Of a stretch of DNA of 64,000 bases, positions 45,421 to 55,154 are shown piece after piece. Source of the DNA: CAYXLI01 sp964464925 (GTDB lineage Bacteria > Acidobacteriota > Terriglobia > Bryobacterales > Bryobacteraceae). The stretch covers positions 34,802 through 98,801 of the forward strand of contig CAYXLI010000023.1 in assembly GCA_964464925.1 (NCBI GenBank). Reading direction: 5' to 3'. A program made the translations under genes and the position numbers. How positions within the stretch are numbered: the first letter of the stretch is position 1; each line of letters opens with the position of its first letter. The notes beneath the pieces were generated by a model, which saw only the letters and a list, made by a program, of their open reading frames with translations, made no database searches and was not told the origin of the DNA.

Positions 45421-47280
45421 CTACACTGGCTCGAGAGGAAAGTCGAGTTGCACCTGCTGCAACAGTTTGCGCATCCGCTCGAAGGTCGCCCAGTCCAGGA
45501 TCTGCTCCACTTTCATGTTGAGATTGGCTTCCAGAATTGGCGGGAAATCAAGGAAGATGCTTCGTGTTTGGGCCCGGTATCCCGGCGATTCCACGCGCAG
45601 TCGGGCCGTCGCTGGCGTCTGTATTTCGAGTGTCCCATCGCGAAACTCCCGTTGGAACTGGTTCCGAGCTTCCCGTCCGATCATCTCGATTACGGTGCAA
45701 ACACCGCCCACGATGCGCCCTGAATGAGCATCGGTGACGCGGATTCTGACAGTTGCCCGAGCCGGTTCCGGCGGCTTCCATCCGGGTGTCTCGAAGTAAA
45801 TCGGATTGGTGATGGCGATTTGCCGGTCGGGATCGCGTCCCAGACAGCGAGCGATGATCCAGCCGCTGTGGTCCTCGTCCCAACTGTACTCGCCTTCGAA
45901 CGCAGCCGGCCGGCCGGAAACGGGGAATCGCTTCAAAAGTGCGCCGTTGCGGACCAACTGAATCTCCGTGAGATGCTCTTCGGGTACGCCCGATGCCCAG
46001 GCGCGTATCCTAGCTGTGCGCCGCGTGGTTCGCTCCGCCACGATTCGATCGCCGGGTTCACGGCCATCGACACTGAGCAGCAACAGCGGTCCACTGGTCA
46101 CGAAGTTCGCGCCGCGCTTCATTGCTTCAGCGACCGCGGAGATCCGCTTAGGCCCGGCGATTTTCGTATATACACGGACAGCACCGGGAACCGCGTGGCC
46201 CACATTGTCGAAGGAAGCATCCGAGGAGGCGGTGCCCGCAACGCGGTATGCATGATTCAGCAACGAATACCACAGTTGCTCACCTTGAGCATTGACTTCC
46301 TTCTCGTGGGTTTGCATCAGGATATCGACCGTATCGTAGGTCGGTCCAGCTACGGTATCGAATGGAAGTTCTTGCGCCAGGTTGGAAAGGAACTTGTGCT
46401 CCTCCACCGGGTAACCGCCGCGCCCGCCCCATTTTCCCGACCACCAGCGGCAGGGATGCGTGTAACTTACGATGCCGCCCTGTGAGTGGATCAGTGCATG
46501 TGTATCGAAATTAGGTGCCGGCGTCTTCTCGTGCTGATAATCGCCCGCGTTCATCTCGGAAATCTCAGCCGCCACGTCGCGGCCCGCGCGATCGGTGGGA
46601 CGTGCTCCCAGGATCCAGCCATGTCCCAGGCAATGTGATACGTCGCCGCGGAAATAATTCTTGGGCGCCTCCATATTCCACGTCAACAGGCAATCCTTCG
46701 TGGACACCCGGCGGCATTCCGCCTCCGCCGCCGCAGCGGTTGGAACCGGCAAGTTCCAGCGCTGGGCCACGGAAAGGTAATCGAGAGCCTCGGCGCGCGC
46801 GGTCAAGCCGATGTAATCAAAATCGACCACGATCTTCGCCTGTCCGTGGGTCATATGCACGTGATTGTCGCCGCATACCCAACCCAGCTTCGTCAGCGGA
46901 CTGCGCCGGCGAAGCCGGATTTCGAGTTCAATAGTTTCGTTCGGCTGGACGTTAAGATCGTGGCTTTCGGCGACGTAGTCGAAACCACGCGTCACCACCA
47001 GGAGTGCGCGGCCCGGCGGCAATGGCTCCCGAAAGTCGCCGGAGGAGCGGAACCCGCCGGCGTAACTGGCTGCGCGCGTAATCACCCTGCCTGTGGCGTC
47101 GCGTAACATGATCGTGCAGGGAGTGATCTCGCCGGTGTCCTCGGCCAGCACGCGGACATGTAGAATCCCTGCTTGGGATTGCGCCGCGGCGCGACCGCCG
47201 ACCACCGCGAGCAGTAACGGCAGGGCCTGCCGCCGGTTCAACCGATACGGACCCTTGCCAAGCGCTTCATCTGGCATCAT
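45421..47280 (-). CDS. CehA/McbA-like PHP-domain metallohydrolase, exported
   Basis: 619 residues from the ATG at 47280; the frame's earlier start is a TTG without a ribosome site. A Tat-like signal (LNRRQALPLLLAVVGG) comes first. An Ig-like domain (HVRVLAEDTGEITPCTIML) precedes a PHP-type metal site (WVCGDNHVHMTHGQ). Later come HALIHSQGGIVSYTHP and WYSLLNHAYRVAGTASSDAS. This pattern fits the CehA/McbA hydrolases, which cleave esters and carbamates. The last 100 residues form another beta-rich domain (ATVRIRVTDAHSGRIVGGV). The substrate is unknown, and carbamate hydrolysis should not be assumed. Confidence 0.85.
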   Translation of the reverse strand: MMPDEALGKGPYRLNRRQALPLLLAVVGGRAAAQSQAGILHVRVLAEDTGEITPCTIMLRDATGRVITRAASYAGGFRSSGDFREPLPPGRALLVVTRGFDYVAESHDLNVQPNETIELEIRLRRRSPLTKLGWVCGDNHVHMTHGQAKIVVDFDYIGLTARAEALDYLSVAQRWNLPVPTAAAAEAECRRVSTKDCLLTWNMEAPKNYFRGDVSHCLGHGWILGARPTDRAGRDVAAEISEMNAGDYQHEKTPAPNFDTHALIHSQGGIVSYTHPCRWWSGKWGGRGGYPVEEHKFLSNLAQELPFDTVAGPTYDTVDILMQTHEKEVNAQGEQLWYSLLNHAYRVAGTASSDASFDNVGHAVPGAVRVYTKIAGPKRISAVAEAMKRGANFVTSGPLLLLSVDGREPGDRIVAERTTRRTARIRAWASGVPEEHLTEIQLVRNGALLKRFPVSGRPAAFEGEYSWDEDHSGWIIARCLGRDPDRQIAITNPIYFETPGWKPPEPARATVRIRVTDAHSGRIVGGVCTVIEMIGREARNQFQREFRDGTLEIQTPATARLRVESPGYRAQTRSIFLDFPPILEANLNMKVEQILDWATFERMRKLLQQVQLDFPLEPV

Positions 47281-47710
47281 GGTACCCAACTCAGAATTTT
47301 ATTCCGACCGACCTGGACCAGCCGCATGCCGATTCCGGAAGCGCCGTGAGATCCACCGTCGGATTTACCTTGGGCGTTCAGGTGCACCTAGATGGTGCAT
47401 TGATTCCACGCAACGCCGGTACTCGTATCATGCCAACCGGATGCATTGCGATCCCGGCACGGAATGTCAAGCCTTCAACAAGTATGGCCAGATGCGCGTC
47501 ACGCGTTGATTACAACTGGTTGAATTCCTGACAACGGCTTTGAAGCGGTGCTGCGTCATGTGCTTGTGATACACGCTTGTTATGCTGGCATCGTTGGGTA
47601 TCCGGTATAGGGCGGGCGGTTCCCCGACGTGGGTGTTTCGCAGCGCGCCTCCGAGTGCACCGGTGCGATGGCCTACAGCAGTGGGCGCCCGCAGCTCAAA
47701 CAAAAACACC
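47281..47710. other. Divergent intergenic region without a recognised gene
   Basis: 430 nt between the PHP-domain gene (minus) and the phosphatase gene (plus). The open frames here are short and show no family match. It probably contains both promoters, but I cannot pick one out with confidence. Confidence 0.6.
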
Positions 47711-49270
47711 ATGTATCGCAGGGAATTGTTCTCGATTCTGATTAGCGCCGCGATCGCCGTGACAACCGTCTCCGCCGGACCCGCACCGAAGACGCGCCCC
47801 AAGCTCGTGCTGGCCATCATCCTGGATCAGTTTCGTTATGACTATCTGACCCGGTTTGACCGGGAGTACAAAGGTGGCTTCCGAACGCTCCTCGATTCGG
47901 GCGCCGTGTTCATCGATGCACACCAGGCACAATATCCCACCGTGACTGCGCCGGGACACGCCGCAGTGTGGACTGGCTCGACTCCGTCGCTGTCCGGCAT
48001 CATTGGAAATGAATGGTTCGACCGCGCTTCGGGCAAGACCGTCACGAGCGTGTTGGACGAGACCACGCATACTCTCGGCGGCAACGGTCCGGGCTCGTCA
48101 CCGCGCCGCCTGCTTGTGAGCACGCTAGGAGATGAGATCAAACTCTCGGGCGTCGGTGAGAGCAAAGTGATCTCCATGTCGATGAAGAACCGGGGGGCCG
48201 TGCTCACAGCGGGCAGAATGGGGGATGCAGCTTATTGGTTCGATGGAGGCAACTTCGTCAGCAGCACTTACTATTTCGCCGAGTTGCCTTCCTGGGTGCA
48301 GGCTTTTAATCGCGACGGATCGGTCAACGAGTTTCTTGGCGCCAAATGGAATGCAACCGAAGCGGGCGCAAGCCCGCATATACTGCCCGCTGCTCCCGGA
48401 GGCGCGTACCTTTCCTCGCTTGTTAACAGTCCTTTCGGCACCGAGTTGCTAGCTCGGTTTGCCGCGAAAGCCATTCGTGCGGAAACCTTGGGCAGGCACA
48501 CCGGCGTTGACCTGCTCTCCGTCAGTTTTTCAACGACCGATTTTGTTGGCCATCATCTCGGTCCATATTCCCCGGAGATGCATGATCTGTGCGTACAAAC
48601 GGATCGTGTGCTGGGCGATCTCCTGCGCGTGGTAGATCGTGAAGTCGGGTTGAAGGATGTTGTCGTCGTACTCACCGCAGATCATGGCGTCGCGCCCGTA
48701 CCGGAAGAGATGGGAAAGCTCAGGATGCCTGGCGGCCGGTATACGCCGGCCCTGGTCTCCTCCTCGGTGCAGGCGCGCCTAGTCGAACGTTTCGGTGAGG
48801 GACGGTGGATTCGTGCCGATCTAGGTGGCTCGCTGTATCTGGATTACGATTTGATCCGCGCCAAGTCGCTGGGGCTGCAAGATGTCATCGAGGTTGCTGC
48901 TGCCGCCGTGCCGAGAAGTCCCGAGATTCTGCGCGTTTACACGCGAATGGAGTTGGAGCGCAACGGCGCTATGGGGGACCGGATCGGCGAGTTGCTAGAG
49001 CATGGATTTCATCGAGATCGAAGCGCAGACGTTTTCGTTGTAATGGAGCCATACTGGCAGTCCGGCACGTCGGGCACCGGTCATGGCTCGCCGTTCCGGT
49101 ACGATACTCACGTCCCTGTAATCTTGATGGGTCCTGACATCCGGCCTGGTGTGTATACGCAGCCGATCGCTGTGTATGATATTGCGCCAACCGTGGCAGC
49201 GCTCATCGGAATCGATGCGCCAAGCGGCTGTGTAGGTACTGTGCTCCCGATTGTAAGTACAAGAAATTGA
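47711..49270 (+). CDS. PafA-like alkaline phosphatase / type I phosphodiesterase
   Basis: 519 residues from the ATG at 47711, which starts a signal peptide (RRELFSILISAAIAVTTVSAG). The longer frame begins 43 codons earlier without a signal. Alkaline-phosphatase superfamily elements are D39 in AIILDQFRYDYL, T79 in YPTVTAPGHAAVW (the nucleophile position of PafA), the second metal site in VVLTADHGVAPVPEEMG, and the C-terminal GHGSPFRYDTHVPVILMG. The family removes phosphate from monoesters in the periplasm, and PafA is insensitive to product inhibition. It is close to PafA in length. Confidence 0.9.
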   Translation: MYRRELFSILISAAIAVTTVSAGPAPKTRPKLVLAIILDQFRYDYLTRFDREYKGGFRTLLDSGAVFIDAHQAQYPTVTAPGHAAVWTGSTPSLSGIIGNEWFDRASGKTVTSVLDETTHTLGGNGPGSSPRRLLVSTLGDEIKLSGVGESKVISMSMKNRGAVLTAGRMGDAAYWFDGGNFVSSTYYFAELPSWVQAFNRDGSVNEFLGAKWNATEAGASPHILPAAPGGAYLSSLVNSPFGTELLARFAAKAIRAETLGRHTGVDLLSVSFSTTDFVGHHLGPYSPEMHDLCVQTDRVLGDLLRVVDREVGLKDVVVVLTADHGVAPVPEEMGKLRMPGGRYTPALVSSSVQARLVERFGEGRWIRADLGGSLYLDYDLIRAKSLGLQDVIEVAAAAVPRSPEILRVYTRMELERNGAMGDRIGELLEHGFHRDRSADVFVVMEPYWQSGTSGTGHGSPFRYDTHVPVILMGPDIRPGVYTQPIAVYDIAPTVAALIGIDAPSGCVGTVLPIVSTRN

Positions 49271-49660
49271 CTTCGAGTGAGGGAGTCTTGGAGAGCGTTC
49301 CCAGAGCCACGTGCGATTGCGGTTTCGACTTCCGAGGGTTTCCAAATAGAAGCTTTTCAACGGCTGTACTGCTGGTTGCCGGTGACCATGATGGCCATCA
49401 CGATAAATGCCGATACCCTCTTCGCCCGCTAATCTCAAACCGAAAATCCCGATTTGGAGATCGTCGGGACCATGATCGACATGAAGAAATAGCTCAGAAA
49501 CACACAGGCGAATTCGAAATGAAGGACCGCTACATCTCCGGGGCAAGGCCTATGCTGCCTCCTGGACATGTCGCGCAGGAGCTCCGGCCTGAATAAACCA
49601 AGTTTCGCCCCTAGTTGCTTGAAACTGCACGGGTCGCCCCAGCCGACGCGAGCCATATGC
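49271..49660. other. Intergenic region between the phosphatase and the SDR gene
   Basis: 390 nt between convergent genes. Several overlapping open frames on both strands exist, but none has a ribosome site, signal peptide or known motif. It may contain decayed coding sequence. Nothing is supported. Confidence 0.55.
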
Positions 49661-51130
49661 TCAACGGCCTGACCGTGGTGCTTGCGCGGCCGAGGCTATT
49701 CGGACGGCGTTCTTCTGAATTCCCAGGAGCATGCCGCGGAAGACGATGTCATGAAGAGGAAGAACAGCGTACCAGTAGACCAGCCCGAACAAACCCCGCG
49801 GTTCAAAGAGCGCCGTCTGCCGCAAGGTGCAACGTTCGGATCCATTCGCCGAGATTCGAAAATCAAGCAGCGCTTCGCCGGGCAAACGCATCTCCGCCCG
49901 CAATGAAACGGAGCAATCCTGCTCCAGGCCAACGACTCGCCAGAAATCGAGAGCGTCCCCGCACCTCAACGATTCAGGATCCCGGCGGCCGCGGCGAAGC
50001 CCGGGTCCGCCTGCAAGGTGATCGATCCATCCTCGGATCTTCCAGAGCCAGGCGGCATGCCAGCCCTGCCGTCCACCTAAGCGACACACTGCTCGGAAGA
50101 CGGCCCATGCGGGCGCGTCGATGGCGACTTCGCGCTCGTCGCGAAACACGGTGCCTCCGGACCAGGCAGGATCGCCAGGCATGGGACCGGCCGTAGCCCA
50201 ATGGGTTTCCACCAGCTGGGCCTCTACCTGGCTGAGCGCGGACTGGATCGACTCACGCACAGCCAGCAATCTCTGCGGAACGATCCGCGTGATCCTATCC
50301 TCGCGGCAGATTACTTCGTTTTTCAGCCCTTCCGCCAGGGGCCGGGCAATCTTATTGCTCAGCGGAGTGACAAGGTGAATCCAGTACGAACTTAAACGAG
50401 GCGTTAGCACGGGGACGGCGATGATGCGGCGACGTGGGAGTCCGAGTTCTTCCGCCATGATGCTCATGATTTCGCGGTAGCAAAGGATCTGGCTGCCTCC
50501 GATGTCGAAAACGCCTCCGATGGATTCCGGTGCCGACAAGACTCCCACCAGGTACGTCAGCACATTCTCGATGGCAATGGGCTGGCAACGTGTTGTCACC
50601 CACTTTGGAGTGATCATAACGGGCAGGCGTTGGACCAGGTATCGAAGAATTTCGAAGGATGCAGATCCCGAACCAATGATCATCGCCGCGCGCAGAACGG
50701 TGACAGGAACCCCGGCGGAGGCGAGCGCCGACTCCACTTCCCGGCGCGACGAAAGATGCTCACTCAGCCCTGCGCCAGTCTCGCCCAGACCACCGAGATA
50801 GATAATTCGGCCCACTCCCGCCTCGCGCGCGGCTTTAGCAAAGCCCATCGCCAGATCGAGGTCCCGCTTCGCATACTCGCGGTCGGCCGATATCATCGAG
50901 TGCACGAGATAGAACGCTGTTTCACATCCGGCGAGGCCATGGGTGAGGGAGGACGGGTCAGCCAGATCGATCTTCCGGATCTCGACTCGCGGGTCTGAGG
51001 TCCACTCGCGACCTTCTAGTTTGCGCGGCGAACGCGCCAAGCAACGGATCGCGTAGCCCGCAGCAAGGAGACGCGGCGCTAGCCGGCCTCCAATGTAGCC
51101 GGTGATACCTGCAATCGCGATGCGTTGCAT
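49661..51130 (-). CDS. NmrA-like SDR with C-terminal DUF2867-like domain
   Basis: 489 residues from the ATG at 51130, with GGGAGG 5 nt upstream. The N-terminal 200 residues are an NAD(P)-binding Rossmann fold of the atypical SDR/NmrA type (IAGITGYIGGRLAPRLL). IIYLGGLGETGAGLSEH occupies the position of the usual active-site segment. The C-terminal part (about 330-489, VFRDEREVAIDAPAWAVFRAV, CTLRQTALFEPRGLFG, YWYAVLPLHDIVFRGML) matches DUF2867. This fusion is common, and the substrate is unknown. There is no signal peptide, so it is cytoplasmic or membrane-associated. Confidence 0.9.
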   Translation of the reverse strand: MQRIAIAGITGYIGGRLAPRLLAAGYAIRCLARSPRKLEGREWTSDPRVEIRKIDLADPSSLTHGLAGCETAFYLVHSMISADREYAKRDLDLAMGFAKAAREAGVGRIIYLGGLGETGAGLSEHLSSRREVESALASAGVPVTVLRAAMIIGSGSASFEILRYLVQRLPVMITPKWVTTRCQPIAIENVLTYLVGVLSAPESIGGVFDIGGSQILCYREIMSIMAEELGLPRRRIIAVPVLTPRLSSYWIHLVTPLSNKIARPLAEGLKNEVICREDRITRIVPQRLLAVRESIQSALSQVEAQLVETHWATAGPMPGDPAWSGGTVFRDEREVAIDAPAWAVFRAVCRLGGRQGWHAAWLWKIRGWIDHLAGGPGLRRGRRDPESLRCGDALDFWRVVGLEQDCSVSLRAEMRLPGEALLDFRISANGSERCTLRQTALFEPRGLFGLVYWYAVLPLHDIVFRGMLLGIQKNAVRIASAAQAPRSGR

Positions 51131-51588
51131 GTGAACCTCCCTTGCGGCAGCACGGCCCTGCCTGAGTGTAACGTGTTCGTGGGCCGCGGCAACTGCTGCG
51201 CCTGGCAGCGTGAGCCACATTGGAAGTCCAAGTTCATCTGCATCCGAGGTGGACTTCCCGGCGCCGGCGGACTGGCCCAATCCACACGACATGGATGAAC
51301 CTCGTGACGCCGTTGGACGCTGATTGGAAAGAGAGGGGCAGCCCGGTATTTGAGAGCCCTGTTGAGCTATACTTGAGCCACCGACGACCCGCTGTCAGCA
51401 GGGCGTGGGGCTGACTTCCGAAGAAGGCAGGCTGCGACCGGCTACATATATCAGCCCGCTCCGGTGCCATTTGCAGCCGTGAACGCAGTTCGTCGATGAC
51501 GATGCGTTGTCCCGGTGAGGTGTTAGTCGTCCTATTCCGGGTTTGGTGGCTGATCGAGAACTGCTGACCTGGGCGAAAGGCAGCCGGA
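51131..51588. other. Divergent intergenic region upstream of the KaiC-like operon
   Basis: 458 nt separating the SDR gene from the plus-strand KaiC-like operon. Open frames are present on both strands, but they lack ribosome sites and known motifs, and the longest minus-strand one runs into the first gene of the operon in antisense. It should contain two divergent promoters. I cannot locate them. Confidence 0.55.
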
Positions 51589-52032
51589 ATGAACTCGAGT
51601 CTCCCGAGCGAAAGGATGCGGCATCTCGCCCGGCAACTCCTCACTTTCGAGCGGACTGGGCAGAGTTCCGCTGAGTCGCATCCGACTCCCGCCGAGCGGG
51701 TGTGCGAGGCCTTGCGGCGTCCATTGTGCACACTCGCCGGAACGACCGGTTTCCGCGAGCTTCTAAAACGAGCATTAGCGCTGGCGCGGACGCAGGTTCC
51801 TGCCCTGACTGACGTCGGCGTAAACCCAGACGGGTCATTCGAACGGCTGGCCGAAGTTGTGGTCAACCAGGACACGGACGCAGACGTCGTGCTGGTATCC
51901 GAGCTCCTCGGACTCCTGGCGGTGCTGATCGGCGAAGGACTGACCGTACGCATAGTAAGGGATGTCTGGCCGGGTTCGGAGAACTTCAATGCGGGAGCGA
52001 TAGGAGAGAGCGAACATGGCCCAAGAAGGTAA
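51589..52032 (+). CDS. Uncharacterised small protein encoded with a KaiC-like ATPase
   Basis: 147 residues. AAAGG lies 8 nt before the ATG. A basic N-terminus is followed by PTPAERVCEALRRPLCTLAGTTGFRELLKRALALA and ELLGLLAVLIGEGLTVRIVRDVWP, both predicted amphipathic helices. From memory this family recurs beside KaiC-like ATPases in Acidobacteriota and other soil bacteria, without assigned function. Its stop overlaps the KaiC-like start by 17 nt, so the two are translated together. It could be a regulator or adaptor of the ATPase. Confidence 0.75.
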   Translation: MNSSLPSERMRHLARQLLTFERTGQSSAESHPTPAERVCEALRRPLCTLAGTTGFRELLKRALALARTQVPALTDVGVNPDGSFERLAEVVVNQDTDADVVLVSELLGLLAVLIGEGLTVRIVRDVWPGSENFNAGAIGESEHGPRR

Positions 52033-53494
52033 AGTAGTAATCAAACAACTGCCGACCGGAATTCGAGGCTTGGATGAAATTCTCGGCGGCGGCCTTCCCG
52101 AGTTCTCGTTCAATATCATCGCCGGTGCGCCAGGGTGCGGCAAGACGACCATGGCACAGCAATTCGCCTTCGCCAATGCCACACCAGAGCACCCTGCCCT
52201 TTACTTTACGGTGCTCGGCGAACCAGCTTTGAAGATGCTGCGTTACCAGCAGCAATATACATTCTTCGATGCTGCCAAACTGAACATCGCAGTTCGTTTC
52301 GTGAACCTCGGCCCGGTGCTGAGCGAAAGCGGCTTGGCTGGAGTTCTCAAAGAGATTGCGCAACAGGTGGAATCGACGAACCCTTCAGTCGTGGTGGTTG
52401 ATTCGTTCCGCACCGTGGTCCGCAACGCGCAAGAGCAGCAGTCAGAAATACAGACCTTCATTCAGGACCTCGGCTTGCTTCTAACCGGATGGCAAGCGAC
52501 CACTTTCCTGATCGGAGAGTATATGGAATCGGAGATACGGGACAATCCCGTGTTCACGGTTGCCGATGGGCTCCTGTGGTTGTATCAAAACGTCGAACGG
52601 AATTCAGTCGTGCGGAAGCTGCAGGTGATGAAACTGCGGGGGCAGGCGTCCGTGCCCGGGCTGCACACATTTCGCATCACGAATGCGGGCCTGCAGGCCT
52701 TCTCTCGTACTCTGGGGTTATCAGCCCGAAGGCGGCAGGTGCCAGGCAAGAAACGGCTCTCCACGGGCATAGCGGAGCTGGACAAGATGATGGGCGGAGG
52801 GATCCCGGAAGGCGATAGCCTGTTGATCGCCGGTTCCTCCGGCACTGGAAAATCACTACTATCCACGCATTTCATCGACGCAGGAATCCGCGACGGCGAG
52901 GCGGGGATCGTGGCCGTATTCGAAGAGCGCCCCGACGAGTACGCGGGACGCGCTTCCAGTTTTGGTCTCGATTTGATTACACCCATGGCCACGGGAAGCC
53001 TCAAGGTAATCTATCTGCGGCCGCTCGACTTGTCCGTGGATGAAACCATGCAAGCGATACTCGATGCCGTAGAGGAAACAGGAGCCAAGCGGCTGGTGCT
53101 TGACTCGCTCGCTGGATTTGAGATGGCCCTAGCTCCGGGCTTTCGCAAGGATTTCCGCGAATCGCTGTACCGGATGATTTTCTCACTCACCGGACTCGGG
53201 ATTACCATTCTCAGCACCGTCGAGATGGAAGAGTCTTTCACCGAACTTCTTTTCAGCACCTATTCCATCTCGTTCCTCACCGACGATATCATCCGGCTTC
53301 GGTACGTTGAGATAGACGGCGAGCTTCGGAAGATGCTCATGGTTGTGAAAATGCGTGGCGGTAATCACAGCAGGGAAATCCGGGAATATGAGATCACAAC
53401 CGACGGGGTAGTCATCGGCGAGCGGTTCAGCGGTTACGATCACCTGATGACCGGCATACCGAGACGCGTGGGTTTGCAATGGAAGTACAAGTGA
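52016..53494 (+). CDS. Double KaiC-domain ATPase (RecA/KaiC superfamily)
   Basis: 492 residues with two KaiC/RecA domains. Walker A motifs are GAPGCGKT (37-44) and GSSGTGKS (273-280). Walker B-like strands are SVVVVDSF (about 124-131) and KRLVLDSLAGFEM. The EE pair of KaiC is present in the second domain (VFEERP, 302-304), but the first domain has only one glutamate there (VLGEP). No KaiA or KaiB gene lies nearby, so a circadian role is unlikely. Many such proteins act as signalling ATPases next to histidine kinases. It overlaps both neighbours, by 17 nt and 16 nt. Confidence 0.92.
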   Translation: MAQEGKVVIKQLPTGIRGLDEILGGGLPEFSFNIIAGAPGCGKTTMAQQFAFANATPEHPALYFTVLGEPALKMLRYQQQYTFFDAAKLNIAVRFVNLGPVLSESGLAGVLKEIAQQVESTNPSVVVVDSFRTVVRNAQEQQSEIQTFIQDLGLLLTGWQATTFLIGEYMESEIRDNPVFTVADGLLWLYQNVERNSVVRKLQVMKLRGQASVPGLHTFRITNAGLQAFSRTLGLSARRRQVPGKKRLSTGIAELDKMMGGGIPEGDSLLIAGSSGTGKSLLSTHFIDAGIRDGEAGIVAVFEERPDEYAGRASSFGLDLITPMATGSLKVIYLRPLDLSVDETMQAILDAVEETGAKRLVLDSLAGFEMALAPGFRKDFRESLYRMIFSLTGLGITILSTVEMEESFTELLFSTYSISFLTDDIIRLRYVEIDGELRKMLMVVKMRGGNHSREIREYEITTDGVVIGERFSGYDHLMTGIPRRVGLQWKYK

Positions 53495-54702
53495 TCAAAA
53501 TAGAGTCGCCCCATATCGATCTGCCGGATCTTTGCCGGGCGATCGCGGGCGCCTCTCCGGTTCCGATGCTAGCCGTCGCCGGTGTTGATGACGTCATCCA
53601 ATACGTCAACTCCGCGTTTTGCGTCCTCGCCAACCAGGTTCCGGAGGATCTCGTTGGAAGAGCTTTCGGTGACGCCATACCCGCGGGCCATGATTGTCTC
53701 GCGCTCCTCGATCGGGTCCACCGTACTGCGCGCGCCGAAACTTTCATCGCAGACGACCAGTCTCCTCACTCTCTCTACTGGTCTTATGCGATGTGGCCAG
53801 CAGTGGCGCCAGATGGTGAGATCATTGGGATCCTCGTTCAGGTCATGGAATCCAGAACCGCTCACCAGCGAACGGCGGCTATCAACCAGGCGCTCATTAT
53901 CAGCTCTCTACGACAACATGAACTGACCGAAAAGGCCGAGGAGCTGAACGTGCGGCTACATGCAGAAGTTGTGGATCGTAAGCGCGCAGAAGAGGAGTTG
54001 CATCGCGCAAACGCAGATCTGGAGCGGTTTACTTACGCGGCTGGTCACGACCTGCAGGAACCATTGCGCACTATCACTGCCTACACGCAACTGCTGGCGC
54101 GAAAACTAGGTACTAGTGTTGATGGCGAAGCTGAGATGCTCGTCGGTCAAATCCTGAAGGGAAGCAGTCGAATGAGTGCTCTCATCAAAGACCTGCTTGC
54201 TTACGCCCGGGTAGGAACCAGCGAGGGAATGGTTACAGGGCCGGTGGACTGCGGCAAGGTGGTGAAATCGGCGCTCGGCAATCTGCAGGCCAGCATTCTG
54301 GAGGCTCAGGCGGCCATCACTGTGGATGAGCCGCTTCCATGGGTTACCGGTAGCTCTCCGGCGCTGATACAGCTGTTTCAGAATCTGGTTGGAAACGCAT
54401 TGAAGTATAGAAGAGCCGACGTCCCGCCTGAAATCCATATCTCTGCCAGCAACCATCACGGCAAATGCACTTTCTCGATACGCGACAATGGCATCGGCTT
54501 TAAGCCGGAATACGGAGAACAGATCTTTGGCGTATTCAAACGCCTGCACAGCACGGCCTATCCTGGAACCGGTATAGGGCTGGCAATCTGTAAGCGGATA
54601 ATCGAGTTGCACGGCGGACGTATCTGGGCCACGGGTGAAGAAGGGCGGGGCGCAACGTTCTTCTTCTCGCTCAACGAAACCTCCCCGACACCCGAAGCGT
54701 GA
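53479..54702 (+). CDS. PAS-containing soluble histidine kinase
   Basis: 407 residues. An N-terminal PAS-like domain (about 20-125, VPMLAVAGVDDVIQYVNSAF) is followed by a coiled coil (about 135-185) and a HisKA site with H190 in AAGHDLQEPLRTI. The HATPase domain has N-box QNLVGNALKY, G1 DNGIG (337-341) and G2 GTGIGLAI (363-370). The DLQEPLR version matches the HWE-independent phytochrome-like kinase group. There are no membrane helices, so it is cytoplasmic. It overlaps the KaiC-like gene by 16 nt. No response regulator is encoded next to it, so the KaiC-like ATPase may be the partner, or the regulator lies elsewhere. Confidence 0.93.
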   Translation: MEVQVIKIESPHIDLPDLCRAIAGASPVPMLAVAGVDDVIQYVNSAFCVLANQVPEDLVGRAFGDAIPAGHDCLALLDRVHRTARAETFIADDQSPHSLYWSYAMWPAVAPDGEIIGILVQVMESRTAHQRTAAINQALIISSLRQHELTEKAEELNVRLHAEVVDRKRAEEELHRANADLERFTYAAGHDLQEPLRTITAYTQLLARKLGTSVDGEAEMLVGQILKGSSRMSALIKDLLAYARVGTSEGMVTGPVDCGKVVKSALGNLQASILEAQAAITVDEPLPWVTGSSPALIQLFQNLVGNALKYRRADVPPEIHISASNHHGKCTFSIRDNGIGFKPEYGEQIFGVFKRLHSTAYPGTGIGLAICKRIIELHGGRIWATGEEGRGATFFFSLNETSPTPEA

Positions 54703-54815
54703 CCGCTGGTCACGGTGTGGTTGTCATCCAGTTGAGCACGCACTGGCGTCTGTGTTGTGCGGACAAAGGTTGATTCGGGTGCCCGGAATGCGATTCCAGA
54801 AAGGTGGTTCGAGCG

Positions 54816-55091
54816 ATGCGGGTTTCTGACGAAAGTCTACGTGGACGAACTGTGATTGCGGCAGACGGGCAGGCGATCGGCGAGATCACCGCCATATTTC
54901 TCGATGCCAACGTATGGCAGGTGGAAGCGCTGCAAGTGAAGCTTCGCAACAACGTCGCCGACCAAGTCGGTGCCGCGCGCGGTATGTTTCACGCCGGAAC
55001 ACTGGAGATCCCGATTCGAATGGTTCAGTCCGTCGGCGACGCCGTTGTGCTGTCCGTTGCTACCAACGAATTGCGGCAGGTTCTGCCTTAA
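54816..55091 (+). CDS. PRC-barrel domain protein
   Basis: 91 residues from the ATG at 54816, preceded by AGAAAGGTGG; an upstream GTG would add four residues. The chain reads VIAADGQAIGEITAIFLD, WQVEALQVKL, then IPIRMVQSVGDAVVLSV, the PRC-barrel pattern. PRC barrels bind protein partners or RNA-processing and photosystem components. It lies 113 nt downstream of the kinase and may belong to the same transcription unit. The role is unknown. Confidence 0.8.
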   Translation: MRVSDESLRGRTVIAADGQAIGEITAIFLDANVWQVEALQVKLRNNVADQVGAARGMFHAGTLEIPIRMVQSVGDAVVLSVATNELRQVLP

Positions 55092-55154
55092 TCGGGTGAC
55101 GTTTCACGTCAACGCGTCGCGCGCCTGCTGCGTACCTATATTTGCCGTCTGCCT

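Noticed and set aside
51234..51989. A 251-codon minus-strand open frame near the KaiC-like operon
   Set aside because: It overlaps the first gene of that operon in antisense. Its translation is serine/threonine/arginine-rich without any motif.
52016..53494. Calling the KaiC-like gene a circadian clock component
   Set aside because: There is no kaiA or kaiB, and the first domain lacks the full catalytic glutamate pair. Double-KaiC ATPases of this type occur widely outside cyanobacteria.
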